Shown: positions 26,021 through 34,192 of the stretch, in pieces
How positions within the stretch are numbered: position 1 is the first letter of the stretch
Layout: each line of letters begins with the position of its first letter
Assembly: GCA_900556555.1 (NCBI GenBank)
Contig: USPF01000002.1
Location: 1 to 60,798, forward strand
DNA length: 60,798 nucleotides
From: an uncultured Blautia sp.
GTDB lineage: Bacteria; Bacillota; Clostridia; Lachnospirales; Lachnospiraceae
Direction: 5' to 3'
The notes under the pieces: generated by a model
Told to the model about the DNA's origin: nothing
The model's input: the letters and a program-made list of their open reading frames with translations, nothing else
Database searches by the model: none
Made by a program: the position numbers and the translations under genes

Positions 26021-27133
26021 TTAGTTTGTGATAACCTGTTCTGTTTCTTTATCAAAGATGTGCATTTTTTCCAGATCCAGAGAGAATTTAACAACATCGC
26101 CTGTTCTAGCTGTTGTACGAGGATTTACTCTTGCTGTCATGGAAGAACCTTCTGCATCAAAGTACAGATATACTTCAGCACCAAGTAATTCGTAAACAGT
26201 GATTTTTCCTTCCATTACGCTGTTTGGATTAGCATTGATGTGTTCTTCATCATCATATACGTGTTCTGGACGGATACCCATAACAACTGTTTTTCCATTG
26301 TAGCCACCATCAATAAGTGCTTTTGCTTTAGCAGCCGGAACCTGAAGAGTAGTATTTCCAATCTGTAATGTTACATCATTTCCTTTTACATTAACAACTG
26401 CATCTAAGAAGTTCATCTGAGGAGATCCGATGAATCCAGCAACGAACAGGTTAGCTGGTGCATTGTATAATGTCTGAGGTGTATCTACCTGCTGAACAAC
26501 ACCATCTTTCATAACTACGATTCTGGTACCCAGTGTCATAGCTTCTGTCTGGTCATGTGTTACGTAGATGATAGTAGCACCTAATCTCTCATGTAATTTG
26601 GAAATCTCAGTACGCATCTGAACACGAAGTTTAGCATCCAGGTTTGACAGAGGTTCGTCCATAAGGAATACTTTAGGTTCACGCACGATAGCACGTCCCA
26701 TAGCAACACGCTGTCTCTGACCACCGGAAAGAGCTTTTGGTTTACGGTCTAATAATTTTTCAAGGTCAAGAATTTTAGCTGCTTCTTTAACCATTTTGTC
26801 AATCTGATCTTTTGGAACTTTTCTCAGTTTCAGACCAAATGCCATGTTATCATAAACTGTCATATGTGGATACAGAGCGTAGTTCTGGAATACCATTGCA
26901 ATATCTCTGTCTTTTGGTTCAACGTCATTTACTACTTTGTCACCGATTTTTAATGTACCACCGGAAATTTCTTCCAGACCAGCGATCATACGAAGAGTTG
27001 TAGATTTTCCACATCCTGAAGGACCTACGAAGATGATGAACTCTTTGTCTGCGATTTCCAGGTTGAAGTCTTTAACTGCTTCGAAACCATTTGGGTATGT
27101 TTTGTTAATATGCTGTAAAGATAAACTTGCCAT
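26021..27133 (-). CDS. Sugar ABC transporter ATP-binding protein (MsmK/UgpC type)
   Basis: ATPase of the carbohydrate uptake type 1 family that can serve several sugar importers. Motifs in order: Walker A GPSGCGKST (near residues 37-45), Q-loop VFQNYALYPHMTVYDN, signature LSGGQRQRVAMGRAI (near residues 135-149), Walker B VFLMDEPLSNLD and H-loop VTHDQTEAM. The C-terminal OB/TOBE regulatory domain runs from about residue 240, with VMGIRPEHVYDDE near residue 290. Length 370 is typical. No permease or binding-protein gene adjoins it, as is usual for shared MsmK-type ATPases in Firmicutes. It could energise uptake for the orphan binding protein at 15-16 kb. Confidence 0.95.
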   Translation of the reverse strand: MASLSLQHINKTYPNGFEAVKDFNLEIADKEFIIFVGPSGCGKSTTLRMIAGLEEISGGTLKIGDKVVNDVEPKDRDIAMVFQNYALYPHMTVYDNMAFGLKLRKVPKDQIDKMVKEAAKILDLEKLLDRKPKALSGGQRQRVAMGRAIVREPKVFLMDEPLSNLDAKLRVQMRTEISKLHERLGATIIYVTHDQTEAMTLGTRIVVMKDGVVQQVDTPQTLYNAPANLFVAGFIGSPQMNFLDAVVNVKGNDVTLQIGNTTLQVPAAKAKALIDGGYNGKTVVMGIRPEHVYDDEEHINANPNSVMEGKITVYELLGAEVYLYFDAEGSSMTARVNPRTTARTGDVVKFSLDLEKMHIFDKETEQVITN

Positions 27134-27294
27134 TTTTTATTTCCTCCTGAAATATGATACGGTATAAACATGTTCTTCTCTTTCGAATTGAGTTTATTAT
27201 ACATTCAATACCTCTTTTTTTCCATAGACCAATTACCCAAATATTTTTATAAGTCTTTGTAATCCTAAACAATGATGAAAAGGGCTATGTCATT

Positions 27295-27323
27295 TTGACA
27301 AATTTTCTTTTTTTTCATATACA
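27295..27323 (+). promoter_or_regulatory. Upstream promoter-like element
   Basis: TTGACA (27295-27300) and TATACA (27318-27323), spacing 17 bp. It could give a 5' leader of about 120 nt for the following small gene. Confidence 0.55.
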
Positions 27324-27382
27324 ATCTGCACAATTTCAAAAAAAGCATCTGTTCTTTTGCCTGATAAACCAATAAAACAAGC

Positions 27383-27411
27383 TTTACACATCTGCTTTTC
27401 TTTCTTATAAT
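27383..27411 (+). promoter_or_regulatory. Promoter of the 88-residue protein gene
   Basis: TTTACA (27383-27388) and perfect TATAAT (27406-27411), spacing 17 bp, with predicted start near 27418, about 30 bp before the ATG. Confidence 0.72.
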
Positions 27412-27448
27412 ATTGCATCATAAATATATTTACAGAAAGGATTTTCCT

Positions 27449-27715
27449 ATGTTCCGGTTAATGGGTAATATTTATAAAGATACACATTTGTTAAAAAGCA
27501 CTGTAATTTGTGACAACACAAAGTCCACTAGAACCCAAAAGGTCTTTCATTGTCTTGACAGTATCTGTCATGAGTTCGATTTGCCGTCACCTATCTGGCT
27601 GGATGCTAATATCAAAGATTTCCAGAAATTTTCCAAAGTCCGGTTTAATCAGGATAACTTTATCGAAGTTCTGGATTTTGATTATTTTGAACTTCAGATT
27701 ATTGAAGAAGATTAA
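27449..27715 (+). CDS. Small protein of unknown function next to Crh-like gene
   Basis: I do not recognise this 88-residue protein. It has no signal peptide or TM segment, is rich in Asp, Phe and Lys, and ends in an acidic tail (QIIEED). It begins MFRLMGNIYKDTHLLKSTVI and contains the PSPIWLDANIKDFQKFSKVR stretch, a pattern seen in small conserved Clostridia proteins without assigned role. I start at 27449 because AAAGGA lies 7 bp upstream; the longer frame from 27413 starts inside the promoter region. It has its own promoter, and the Crh-like gene follows after 90 bp with a separate promoter. Confidence 0.75.
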   Translation: MFRLMGNIYKDTHLLKSTVICDNTKSTRTQKVFHCLDSICHEFDLPSPIWLDANIKDFQKFSKVRFNQDNFIEVLDFDYFELQIIEED

Positions 27716-27730
27716 AACACTTTTTTTCCA

Positions 27731-27759
27731 TTGAAATATTAAAGTCTTCGCTCTATAAT
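27731..27759 (+). promoter_or_regulatory. Promoter of the Crh-like gene
   Basis: TTGAAA (27731-27736) and perfect TATAAT (27754-27759), spacing 17 bp. Confidence 0.72.
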
Positions 27760-27804
27760 TCAGATTGTTTCACATCGTGTTTTCAAAAGAAAGGATTCTT
27801 TAAA

Positions 27805-28056
27805 ATGCAAAAGAAAAATATTGTTGTTTCAAGCATTACCGACAAATATAATCATCTTTTCTCTGAAGTTGTGCGTATTGCATGTCAGTTTCAGAGCAAA
27901 ATCATGATCACAGATGGTGAACATCAGGTGAATGCCAAAAGTATAATGGGTGTTATGGCTTTCGGCCTGACTGATAATATGCAGTTTACGGTAGCGGCGG
28001 AAGGCAGTGATGAATCTGAAGCAATACAGACTTTAGAATCATTTTTTGCACAGTAA
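27805..28056 (+). CDS. HPr-like (Crh-like) protein lacking the catalytic histidine
   Basis: Compact HPr fold of 83 residues. The regulatory site NAKSIMGVMAFG is intact and its serine falls exactly at residue 46, as in Bacillus HPr and Crh. The PEP-dependent site is gone: the position equivalent to His15 is Tyr, and the Ala-Arg-Pro that follows in HPr is Asn-His-Leu. It therefore cannot carry phosphate between enzyme I and sugar permeases in the usual way, but could be phosphorylated on Ser46 by HPr kinase and act with CcpA, as Crh does. It has its own promoter and terminator. Whether it is a functional Crh counterpart is inferred. Confidence 0.85.
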   Translation: MQKKNIVVSSITDKYNHLFSEVVRIACQFQSKIMITDGEHQVNAKSIMGVMAFGLTDNMQFTVAAEGSDESEAIQTLESFFAQ

Positions 28057-28095
28057 TCTCAACACATTCTAAAAATAAAGATAAGTAAATGTATA

Positions 28096-28135
28096 GCGGC
28101 CGGATTCTTTTCTATCTCCGGCCGCTGTATTTTTA
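28096..28135 (+). terminator. Intrinsic terminator of the Crh-like gene
   Basis: GCGGCCGG and CCGGCCGC form a perfect GC-rich 8-bp stem, followed by TGTATTTTTAT on the plus strand. Confidence 0.85.
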
Positions 28136-28834
28136 TGATAAAAATTCTTTTACAACATCTTTGACAATATCTGTTTCTTCTTTACTGAGCAGGTGGCTGT
28201 ACCTGCTGTCTGCTGCGGCTGCTTCTAAAATCCCCTGCTCAAGCTGCCGCATGGCCTTTTCTCTTTTACCTGAACTCCTGGCATTTTCCATCGGAATAAT
28301 TTTCGTTGCCTCCGGCTCTTTATAACGGTTCTCAATATAATCCAGAAGATTTGTCTCGATTTCTTCCTCCTGATATCCTGTTCCTATAAAAAGCCGCACT
28401 CCAAGCAACACAATTTCCATACAAATACCTGTCAGCAAAACCACACTGGCTGCCGGAAGAACTCCGCCTGCCAATGATACCGGAAATGTCTCGATTCCTC
28501 TTTGATATACGATAAACAAACTCATTGCCATCAATAAAAAAGAGAGGATAAAAGTTCCCCAGGAAATGCCTTTCATCTGGCGTATATTCCAGGGTCCTAT
28601 CTTTCGTCCTCTCATACGTTTGATCACATAAACCGGTGGATTGTGTATCTCCGTATTCTCTTTTACTGATTTTTCATATTCCTGCACGAAACCAGCCATC
28701 CAGCGGTTTCTGGCTTCTGACGGGTGTTTTAAATCTTTTAATACATTCCGGTTGCTTTTGTAAACTGCCAGCATACTTATGAGACACAAAATTCCCATAA
28801 AACATGCACCATAATAAAAAACAAGGTGTTCCAT
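28133..28834 (-). CDS. Membrane protein of unknown function
   Basis: I do not recognise a family. With the ATG at 28834, which follows AGGAGG at 5 bp, the product is 233 residues. One hydrophobic helix lies at residues 2-20 (LVFYYGACFMGILCLISML) and two more near residues 93-113 and 118-146 (SLAGGVLPAASVVLLTGIC). A basic loop RMRGRKIGPWNIRQMKG precedes the second helix. The last 75 residues are soluble and charged, ending with SRYSHLLSKEETDIVKDVVK. The pattern suggests an integral membrane protein with a cytoplasmic C-terminal domain. It lies between the Crh-like gene and mtnN without clear operon links. Confidence 0.72.
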   Translation of the reverse strand: MEHLVFYYGACFMGILCLISMLAVYKSNRNVLKDLKHPSEARNRWMAGFVQEYEKSVKENTEIHNPPVYVIKRMRGRKIGPWNIRQMKGISWGTFILSFLLMAMSLFIVYQRGIETFPVSLAGGVLPAASVVLLTGICMEIVLLGVRLFIGTGYQEEEIETNLLDYIENRYKEPEATKIIPMENARSSGKREKAMRQLEQGILEAAAADSRYSHLLSKEETDIVKDVVKEFLS

Positions 28835-28984
28835 AAGTTCCTCCTCATATCCGGCGGACAGCACTGCCTGTCCTTCCTTATTCTGATTCTGACAATAGAG
28901 GCCCATGGGCATACCTGTTATTGTCTATGGAACTATTATATAGCGCCCTATGCTGTTTGAAAACAAAAATCGTGCGACAAATTC

Positions 28985-29683
28985 TTACAGAACTTTCATC
29001 ATATTCTCTACCAGGTTTACCGTGTGGCGGATTGCTTCTCTTTCAAAAGTAGGATAATCTACATGAGCACTGTCATCTGCCTTGTCTGAAATGGCACGGA
29101 TTACCAGATAAGGAATCTTGTTTAAATAAGCTGCCTGGCCGATAGCTGCTCCTTCCATTTCTGTGCAGTAAGCCTGGGTATTGGCAATAATCTTATCCTT
29201 TGTCTCTTTGTCTGCTACAAACTGATCTCCGCTGGCTACTCTGCCCTCAAATACCTGAATCTCAGGATTCACTTCACGGCAGACTTTTAAAGCGGCTGCT
29301 CTTAAAGCTTCATCTGCCGGGAAAGTCAAAGTATCCATGCGTGGAATCTGTCCCAGTGGATAGCTAAATTCTCTTGCATCTACATCATGCTGCATGGTAT
29401 CTGTAGAAAGAACAATATCTCCGATATTGATTTCTGCCTTCAGAGACCCTGCCACACCTGTGTTGATTACTGCTTCTACCTGAAATAAATCTGCCAGAAT
29501 CTGGGTACAGATACCTGCGTTTACTTTTCCGATACCGGAACGTACTACAACTGCTGGATGTCCACCTAAAGTTCCTTTGTAAAACTCCATTCCTGCTTTT
29601 TCCAATACTGTCACATCAGACATTTTTTCTTTTAAAATCGCCACTTCTTCTTCCATGGCACCGATAATTCCTATGGTATTCAT
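28985..29683 (-). CDS. mtnN: 5'-methylthioadenosine/S-adenosylhomocysteine nucleosidase
   Basis: Hydrolyses MTA and SAH to adenine and the thioribose product, recycling toxic by-products of SAM use. The 232-residue length is exact for the family. The start IGIIGAMEEEVAILKEKM includes the catalytic Glu12. Further signatures are VVVRSGIGKVNA (near residues 45-56), NTGVAGSL, the VASGDQFV loop (near residues 146-153), the MEGAAIGQAAY substrate site (near residues 173-183) and catalytic Asp in RAISDKAD (near residues 195-202). It is monocistronic. It links to the homocysteine methyltransferase-like gene at 6 kb only through pathway logic. Confidence 0.97.
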   Translation of the reverse strand: MNTIGIIGAMEEEVAILKEKMSDVTVLEKAGMEFYKGTLGGHPAVVVRSGIGKVNAGICTQILADLFQVEAVINTGVAGSLKAEINIGDIVLSTDTMQHDVDAREFSYPLGQIPRMDTLTFPADEALRAAALKVCREVNPEIQVFEGRVASGDQFVADKETKDKIIANTQAYCTEMEGAAIGQAAYLNKIPYLVIRAISDKADDSAHVDYPTFEREAIRHTVNLVENMMKVL

Positions 29684-29792
29684 AAAATATTTACCTCTCT
29701 CTGCGTATTCAGTCAGTGTTTCTTACCTTACACCTGTTTTTCATTTTACACTGTTTTCCTGATTCTGGCTACTGTATTCTGCTTTCAACCGC

Positions 29793-29822
29793 TTTACTTT
29801 TCTTCAGATTGCATGCTATAAT
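29793..29822 (+). promoter_or_regulatory. Putative promoter of the TSCPD gene
   Basis: TTTACT (29793-29798) and TATAAT (29817-29822), spacing 18 bp, about 35 bp before the ATG. Confidence 0.5.
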
Positions 29823-29857
29823 GCTTTGAGAAATCATTTCACAAAGGAGGCTATCAA

Positions 29858-30103
29858 ATGAACGTATATAAAACAAGAGGCGTTTGCTCCCGTTCTATTG
29901 AATTCGAACTGGATGGCGACACCATCAAATATGTAAAATTCAACGGCGGATGCAATGGAAATACCAAAGGTATTGCCAGCCTGGTACAGGGTATGAAAGT
30001 AGATGAAGTCATCAAACGCTTAAAAGGAACCGACTGCGGTGGAAGAGGCACTTCTTGTCCGGATCAGCTTGCAAAAGCTCTGGAAGCAGCGAAAGCTCAG
30101 TAA
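29858..30103 (+). CDS. TSCPD domain protein (TIGR03905 type)
   Basis: Small 81-residue protein of the TSCPD family. The defining TSCPD motif is present near residues 66-70 (GRGTSCPDQLAKAL). Cysteines at GVCS (residue 9), GGCNGN (near residue 31) and TDCGG (near residue 59) are placed as in family members and might bind metal or a cofactor. The domain also occurs at the C-terminus of some vitamin B12-dependent ribonucleotide reductases, but stand-alone copies have no established role. AAAGGAGG precedes the ATG at 9 bp. The 3' end is followed directly by repeat array A rather than by a normal terminator. Confidence 0.85.
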   Translation: MNVYKTRGVCSRSIEFELDGDTIKYVKFNGGCNGNTKGIASLVQGMKVDEVIKRLKGTDCGGRGTSCPDQLAKALEAAKAQ

Positions 30104-30130
30104 TTCAATGTATTTTCAAAGCCAGAAGGA

Positions 30131-30440
30131 AGTAGGCTGGAATTTGTAATTTTCTCGTTCCAACCTACTTTTTTGTAGCTCAAATAGGTTGGATTACATG
30201 TTTGTTTCATTCAAGCTTACTTTTTTCTGACCCCAATAGGCTAAATCCTAAGATTTCCTCTTTTCAACTTATTTTCTTCTCTTAAAATATAGGCTGAATT
30301 CATAGAATCTTTCTTAGTAGCCTATTTGGCTCTAAAGTAAGTAGGCCTGATTTCATGATTTCTTAAAAACCACCTATTCCTGCCTGAAAAATGTAGGCTA
30401 AAAGTCACAAAATAACATTTTCAGCCGAAAAAGCATGGAA
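30131..30440 (+). repeat. Phased inverted-repeat array A
   Basis: Six units of about 52 bp. TAGG starts at 30133, 30185, 30237, 30290, 30342 and 30394. The opposing CCTA (or CTTA/CCGA variants) starts at 30164, 30216, 30268, 30321, 30373 and 30425. TAGG to CCTA is 31 bp each time; CCTA to the next TAGG is 21 or 22 bp. Each unit is an imperfect inverted repeat of the form AAGTAGGCTGAA...TTCAGCCTACTTTT around a variable T-rich middle, with a 7-9 bp linker. The last unit is degenerate and ends in CAGCCGAAAA. The array fills the gap between two convergent genes. Confidence 0.88.
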
Positions 30441-30488
30441 ATACGGGTTCATCCTCTACCTGAATGTTATATTAGAGGTTTAAGTTAC

Positions 30489-32207
30489 TTATAAGAAATC
30501 AAACAAACTCATCTGTTCTGCTTCTTCTGTATTCTGTTTTTTCCCAACTTTCTCCCAGATGATATCTTTTTGGGGCAATTCTGAAAGAAATACCGATGGC
30601 TGGCCTGCGTGGGTAAGAATCAGTTCTTCCTTTGCTCTGGTCATTCCCACATAAAAAAGTCTCCGTTCTTCTTCTATATCAACCGGTGTTTTCCCATTTT
30701 CCAGAGGAATTTTTCCCTCTTCTGCTCCTGCAAGGAAGACCAGAGGAAATTCCAGGCCTTTGGAGGCATGAAGGGTCATAAGCGTAACAGCATCTGCCTT
30801 ATAGTTTTTTCCTCCGCACCGCGTCAAATCGCCTTCTTCGCCTAATGAAAGACTGTCGAAAAACTCTTCTGTAGTTTTGTAACACAACACCATATGTTCC
30901 AGTCCATCCATAGCCTTATTCTCTTTTAAGTCCATTACCTCCCGCCATTTCTGAATCAGCTTTACCGGCTTACTCCGTTTTAAAAGGGGCAGGAAGGTTT
31001 CTTTTGCAGTTTCATAAATCTCTGAGGTTAACATATTTTCTGGAAGATTCCACAAAAGCTTAAAGGCGAAACCTCTGGCTGCGTTCCGACTCTCTGGCAA
31101 ATCCATGAACTGTATCCAGCATATCCATACCGCCAACCTGACGATTAATCTCCTTTGCAATAAAAACAGCTTCTGCCATATCCCCAGATGCTTCCACAAC
31201 TCGAACCGGACTTCCATCATGACAAAAAGCATGCAGAGCTCTGTCCTCTCCCCGATTGTGTGTGATGACCGACATAGCACTGTCTACAATGGCTGCTGTG
31301 GAACGGTAATTTTCTGTGAGACGGATCACCTCCGCATGAGGATAATCTTTTTGTAAGGATGAAAAACAGGCCGCATCAGAACCACGGAATCCATAAATAG
31401 ACTGATTCGGGTCTCCAATGACAAACAATTCCCTGCTAGACTGACTCCAAAGCTGTATGAGTCTGTACTGGATTGGACTGATATCCTGAAACTCATCCAC
31501 CAAAAGATAATGAAAATTTGAAAGCTCCGAAACTTTTTCTTCTTCCAGCAATTTCACGGTCTCTATAAGAATATCATCAAAATCCATTGCACCTTTTTCT
31601 TTCAGCAGATTCTGGTAATAGAAAAATGCGTTATCTGGCACAGAATCCCCGGTTTCCTGTATCTTGCCAAGCTTCCACAGGGAACATACCTGCAAAAATT
31701 CAGACGCACTTATCTTCAAATGGAACTCCCGGATAGTTTGTTCTGCCAGCTCCCTGGTAAGCATGGTATCTGCTATGGTAAATCTGATTCCCTGTTTTCT
31801 GAGCAGTTCTATACAAATCCTATGAAACGTGCCTATTTGAATCTGATGTACTGTCTGCTTCTTTCCGATTTCTTTCTGGAGACGTTCCTGCATCTCCTTT
31901 GCCGCTTTGTTGGTAAAAGTCACTGCCGTTATTTCAGATGGCTTTACTTTTCGGTAATTTAACAAATACAGAATCTTAGAAATCAATGTTTTCGTCTTTC
32001 CTGTTCCTGGATCTGCAATTACTGCTGTCACCGGTTCAATGGACTCAACGGCCTGCTTCTGTCCAATGTTTAATTCCGGCTTTTTCTTAGATACCGGTGT
32101 CTCTGAAACCTCTTCTGCATCTATAGGTTTGTTGGCAAATACCGGCTCTTGTCTCCCGGATTTCTGCTCCTGTTTTCCTGTATTCCCAGTGTGTCAAAAA
32201 AGCTTAT
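30489..32207 (-). pseudogene. Broken UvrD/PcrA-type helicase, once fused to EndoQ
   Basis: Superfamily 1 DNA helicase split into two frames. The N-terminal part (32207 down to 31060) has motif I DPGTGKTKTL, Ia TFTNKAAKEM, II VDEFQD, III VIGDPNQSIYGFRGSD and IV LTENYRST. The C-terminal part (about 31115 down to 30489, another frame) has motif [14 protein letters not shown] and [17 protein letters not shown], then a MSLFDFL end. The frames cross near 31080-31115, where the segment usually lying before KLLWNLPEN is missing, so an out-of-frame internal deletion is likely. The N-terminal frame is open right back to the TAG that ends the EndoQ gene (32208-32210), with no ATG and ribosome site of its own. 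I infer a former EndoQ-helicase fusion now inactivated. Confidence 0.8.
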
Positions 32208-33461
32208 CTATCCCTGTGTTTCTTCCAGCTCTGATGGTTCAAACAGCTTAATGGTTCCATACTCCCCATCAAAACCAGGAATTCTCTGTACTTCACCATT
32301 TCTGAGACGACGGATAGCTTCTTCCATCATAGTGCCTGCCTGTTTCTGGATTTCTTCCTCTGGAACTTCCCGGAGAATCTCAAATTCTGTTCCAAGTCCA
32401 CACAACATCTCTTCATATTGTCTCTGTACCTTCACGCTGGAGGAGGAATGTCCCGTGACCTCCGCAATGATTTCCGGCAGCGGAATCAAACTTTCGTAGG
32501 CTTTTGCCTGAGGGCGTACATAACCCTCTGGCCTGTCCGCAAGAGCTTCCACCCTATGCTCAACCCCTATGGTAATTTTCTTTCCACACACCGGGCATCT
32601 GCCGCCATATGCTTGTGTCTGGGCAGGGTTCAGACAGAGATGACATTTCCGGTGCCCGTCATAATGATATTTCCCTTCTTCTGGGAAAAATTCGATGGTT
32701 CCATAAAGCCCTTCTCCCGTCTGAACCGCCTGTTCAAGCCCCTGATAAGACAATTCCATATCCATGAGATTTGCTTCACGTCCTAGCTTCCCAGGGGAAT
32801 GTGCATCTGAATTGGAAATCAACTGATACCTGTCCAGGTTTGAAACCCTCCAATTCATAGCCGGGTCTGAGGACAGCCCTGTTTCTACGGCATGAATGTA
32901 TCCTGTTAAATCTTCAAAACATTCTTCCACAGAATCAAATCCCGAAAAAGCACCAAACATAGCAAAATGAGGGGTCCAGATGTGTGCCGGTACATAAATC
33001 CCTTCCGGTGTGGTTTCCAGCATAATCTCTAACAATTCTTTACAGTCCAAGCCAAGAATCGGCCTGCCATCAGAATGGATATTCCCTATGGTTTCCAGCC
33101 GGGCAGCCAGCATGTCAGCCTCTTCCAGTCCCGGAAGAATCAGCAGGCTATGCACTTTTCTGATCTTATCTCCTTTTTTATAGATGGAGCTGATTTCCCC
33201 GGTAACAACAAAACGGGGCTCTATGTGATCTGGCGTTGTCTTGTCCTGAATCTGATATTCCTTTTTTAAACGGTAAAGACCGTCTTCTGCTGGTTCCAGC
33301 TTTTCCTTTAACTCTTCTCTCCAGGCCGGATGCGTGAAATCACCGGTTCCAAGAATGTGAATCCCCTTTTTCCTGGCCCACAGTTCCAGATGCTCCGGAT
33401 CACCTTCCTTGCTGGTGGCACGGGAAAAACGGGAATGTATGTGTAAATCTGATATAAACAT
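32208..33461 (-). CDS. EndoQ-like PHP-domain endonuclease
   Basis: PHP-fold nuclease resembling endonuclease Q (TIGR00375 type), which cuts 5' of deaminated bases such as hypoxanthine and uracil. The metal-binding motifs are DLHIHSRFS (residues 5-13), GTGDFTHPAW (near residues 38-47), PAHIWTPHFAMFG (near residues 158-170) and ISNSDAHSPGKLGREAN (near residues 216-232). A four-Cys zinc site (CHLC, CPVC) lies near residues 276-295. Length 417 is similar to stand-alone EndoQ. It ends at a TAG in frame with the helicase remnant downstream, so in relatives it is probably the N-terminal half of a fused protein. The nuclease half itself looks intact. Confidence 0.86.
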   Translation of the reverse strand: MFISDLHIHSRFSRATSKEGDPEHLELWARKKGIHILGTGDFTHPAWREELKEKLEPAEDGLYRLKKEYQIQDKTTPDHIEPRFVVTGEISSIYKKGDKIRKVHSLLILPGLEEADMLAARLETIGNIHSDGRPILGLDCKELLEIMLETTPEGIYVPAHIWTPHFAMFGAFSGFDSVEECFEDLTGYIHAVETGLSSDPAMNWRVSNLDRYQLISNSDAHSPGKLGREANLMDMELSYQGLEQAVQTGEGLYGTIEFFPEEGKYHYDGHRKCHLCLNPAQTQAYGGRCPVCGKKITIGVEHRVEALADRPEGYVRPQAKAYESLIPLPEIIAEVTGHSSSSVKVQRQYEEMLCGLGTEFEILREVPEEEIQKQAGTMMEEAIRRLRNGEVQRIPGFDGEYGTIKLFEPSELEETQG

Positions 33462-33558
33462 TTTCTAATCCTCCGTAAAGCTTACAAAATACAGCCATAT
33501 GGCCGACTCTACGGATTATTATACACCTGTTTCATGGAAAATATATGTATTTTTCTGT

Positions 33559-34095
33559 TTATAACATGCAATTCATAACCACGCTCACCATCATCTCTTT
33601 CTCTTCCGGCCTTGATTCTGCAATCATAATGGTCAGTGCAACTAATGTTGAATCTTCTATTTTCTTTTTTCCGTCTACAAACAATTCTGCCTTTTCTTCT
33701 AAAGATTCATAAATATCAACGCCGCCAAAGGACTGATAAATATTGCCAATACTTCCTTTGAAGGAATCATCCTTTTCCCTGCCGAACAGCTCAATCATTT
33801 GATTTTGATTTAACCATACGGTTTCATCTTCTATTGTTACAGGTAATTTCACTTCATTATCTTCCGTCTCAAAAATTACAATTTCACTTCTATCCTTTCC
33901 CCCCTCTGCTTTTTTGATTAATTCTTCATATTTCAACTGATATGACATTAACCTTGGGATATATTCCGGTGGTCTCCGGCGGCCAGCCTCCCAGTCTTCC
34001 ACGGTTCTTAGGGGAATCCCCATATGCACCGCAAAATCCTTTCTGGTCATCCCTGTCTGTTCCCTGAGTTCTCTTATTTTATCTGCTGTCTCCAT
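33559..34095 (-). CDS. XRE-type HTH protein with partial RhuM-like segment
   Basis: Chimeric 178-residue protein. Residues 5-55 form an XRE-like helix-turn-helix (IRELREQTGMTRKDFAVHMG; LRTVEDWEAGRRRPP), of the kind that often controls toxin-antitoxin or mobile genes. Residues about 70-105 match the start of RhuM/virulence-type proteins (VKLPVTIEDETVWLNQNQMI, ELFGREK), but the Fic-like or rest of the RhuM body is absent. The last 70 residues (SLEEKAELFVDGKKKIEDST and SVVMNCML) look unlike RhuM and may be a frame change or a replaced tail. I read it as either a small regulator with a borrowed segment or a decayed RhuM gene fused to an HTH. Confidence 0.65.
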   Translation of the reverse strand: METADKIRELREQTGMTRKDFAVHMGIPLRTVEDWEAGRRRPPEYIPRLMSYQLKYEELIKKAEGGKDRSEIVIFETEDNEVKLPVTIEDETVWLNQNQMIELFGREKDDSFKGSIGNIYQSFGGVDIYESLEEKAELFVDGKKKIEDSTLVALTIMIAESRPEEKEMMVSVVMNCML

Positions 34096-34136
34096 TTATA
34101 ATCCCTCCTGATTGTTTTTTATAATTTCTCACAAAA

Positions 34137-34185
34137 TGAAAAAATCCCGCAGAAACCTATTGCTCTTGGCTTCTGCGGGAATCTT
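34137..34185 (-). terminator. Intrinsic terminator of the mfd-prsA run
   Basis: CCCGCAGAA and TTCTGCGGG form a 9-bp stem, followed on the minus strand by ATTTTTTC. It directly follows the PrsA-like gene. Confidence 0.88.
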
Positions 34186-34192
34186 TTATTTC

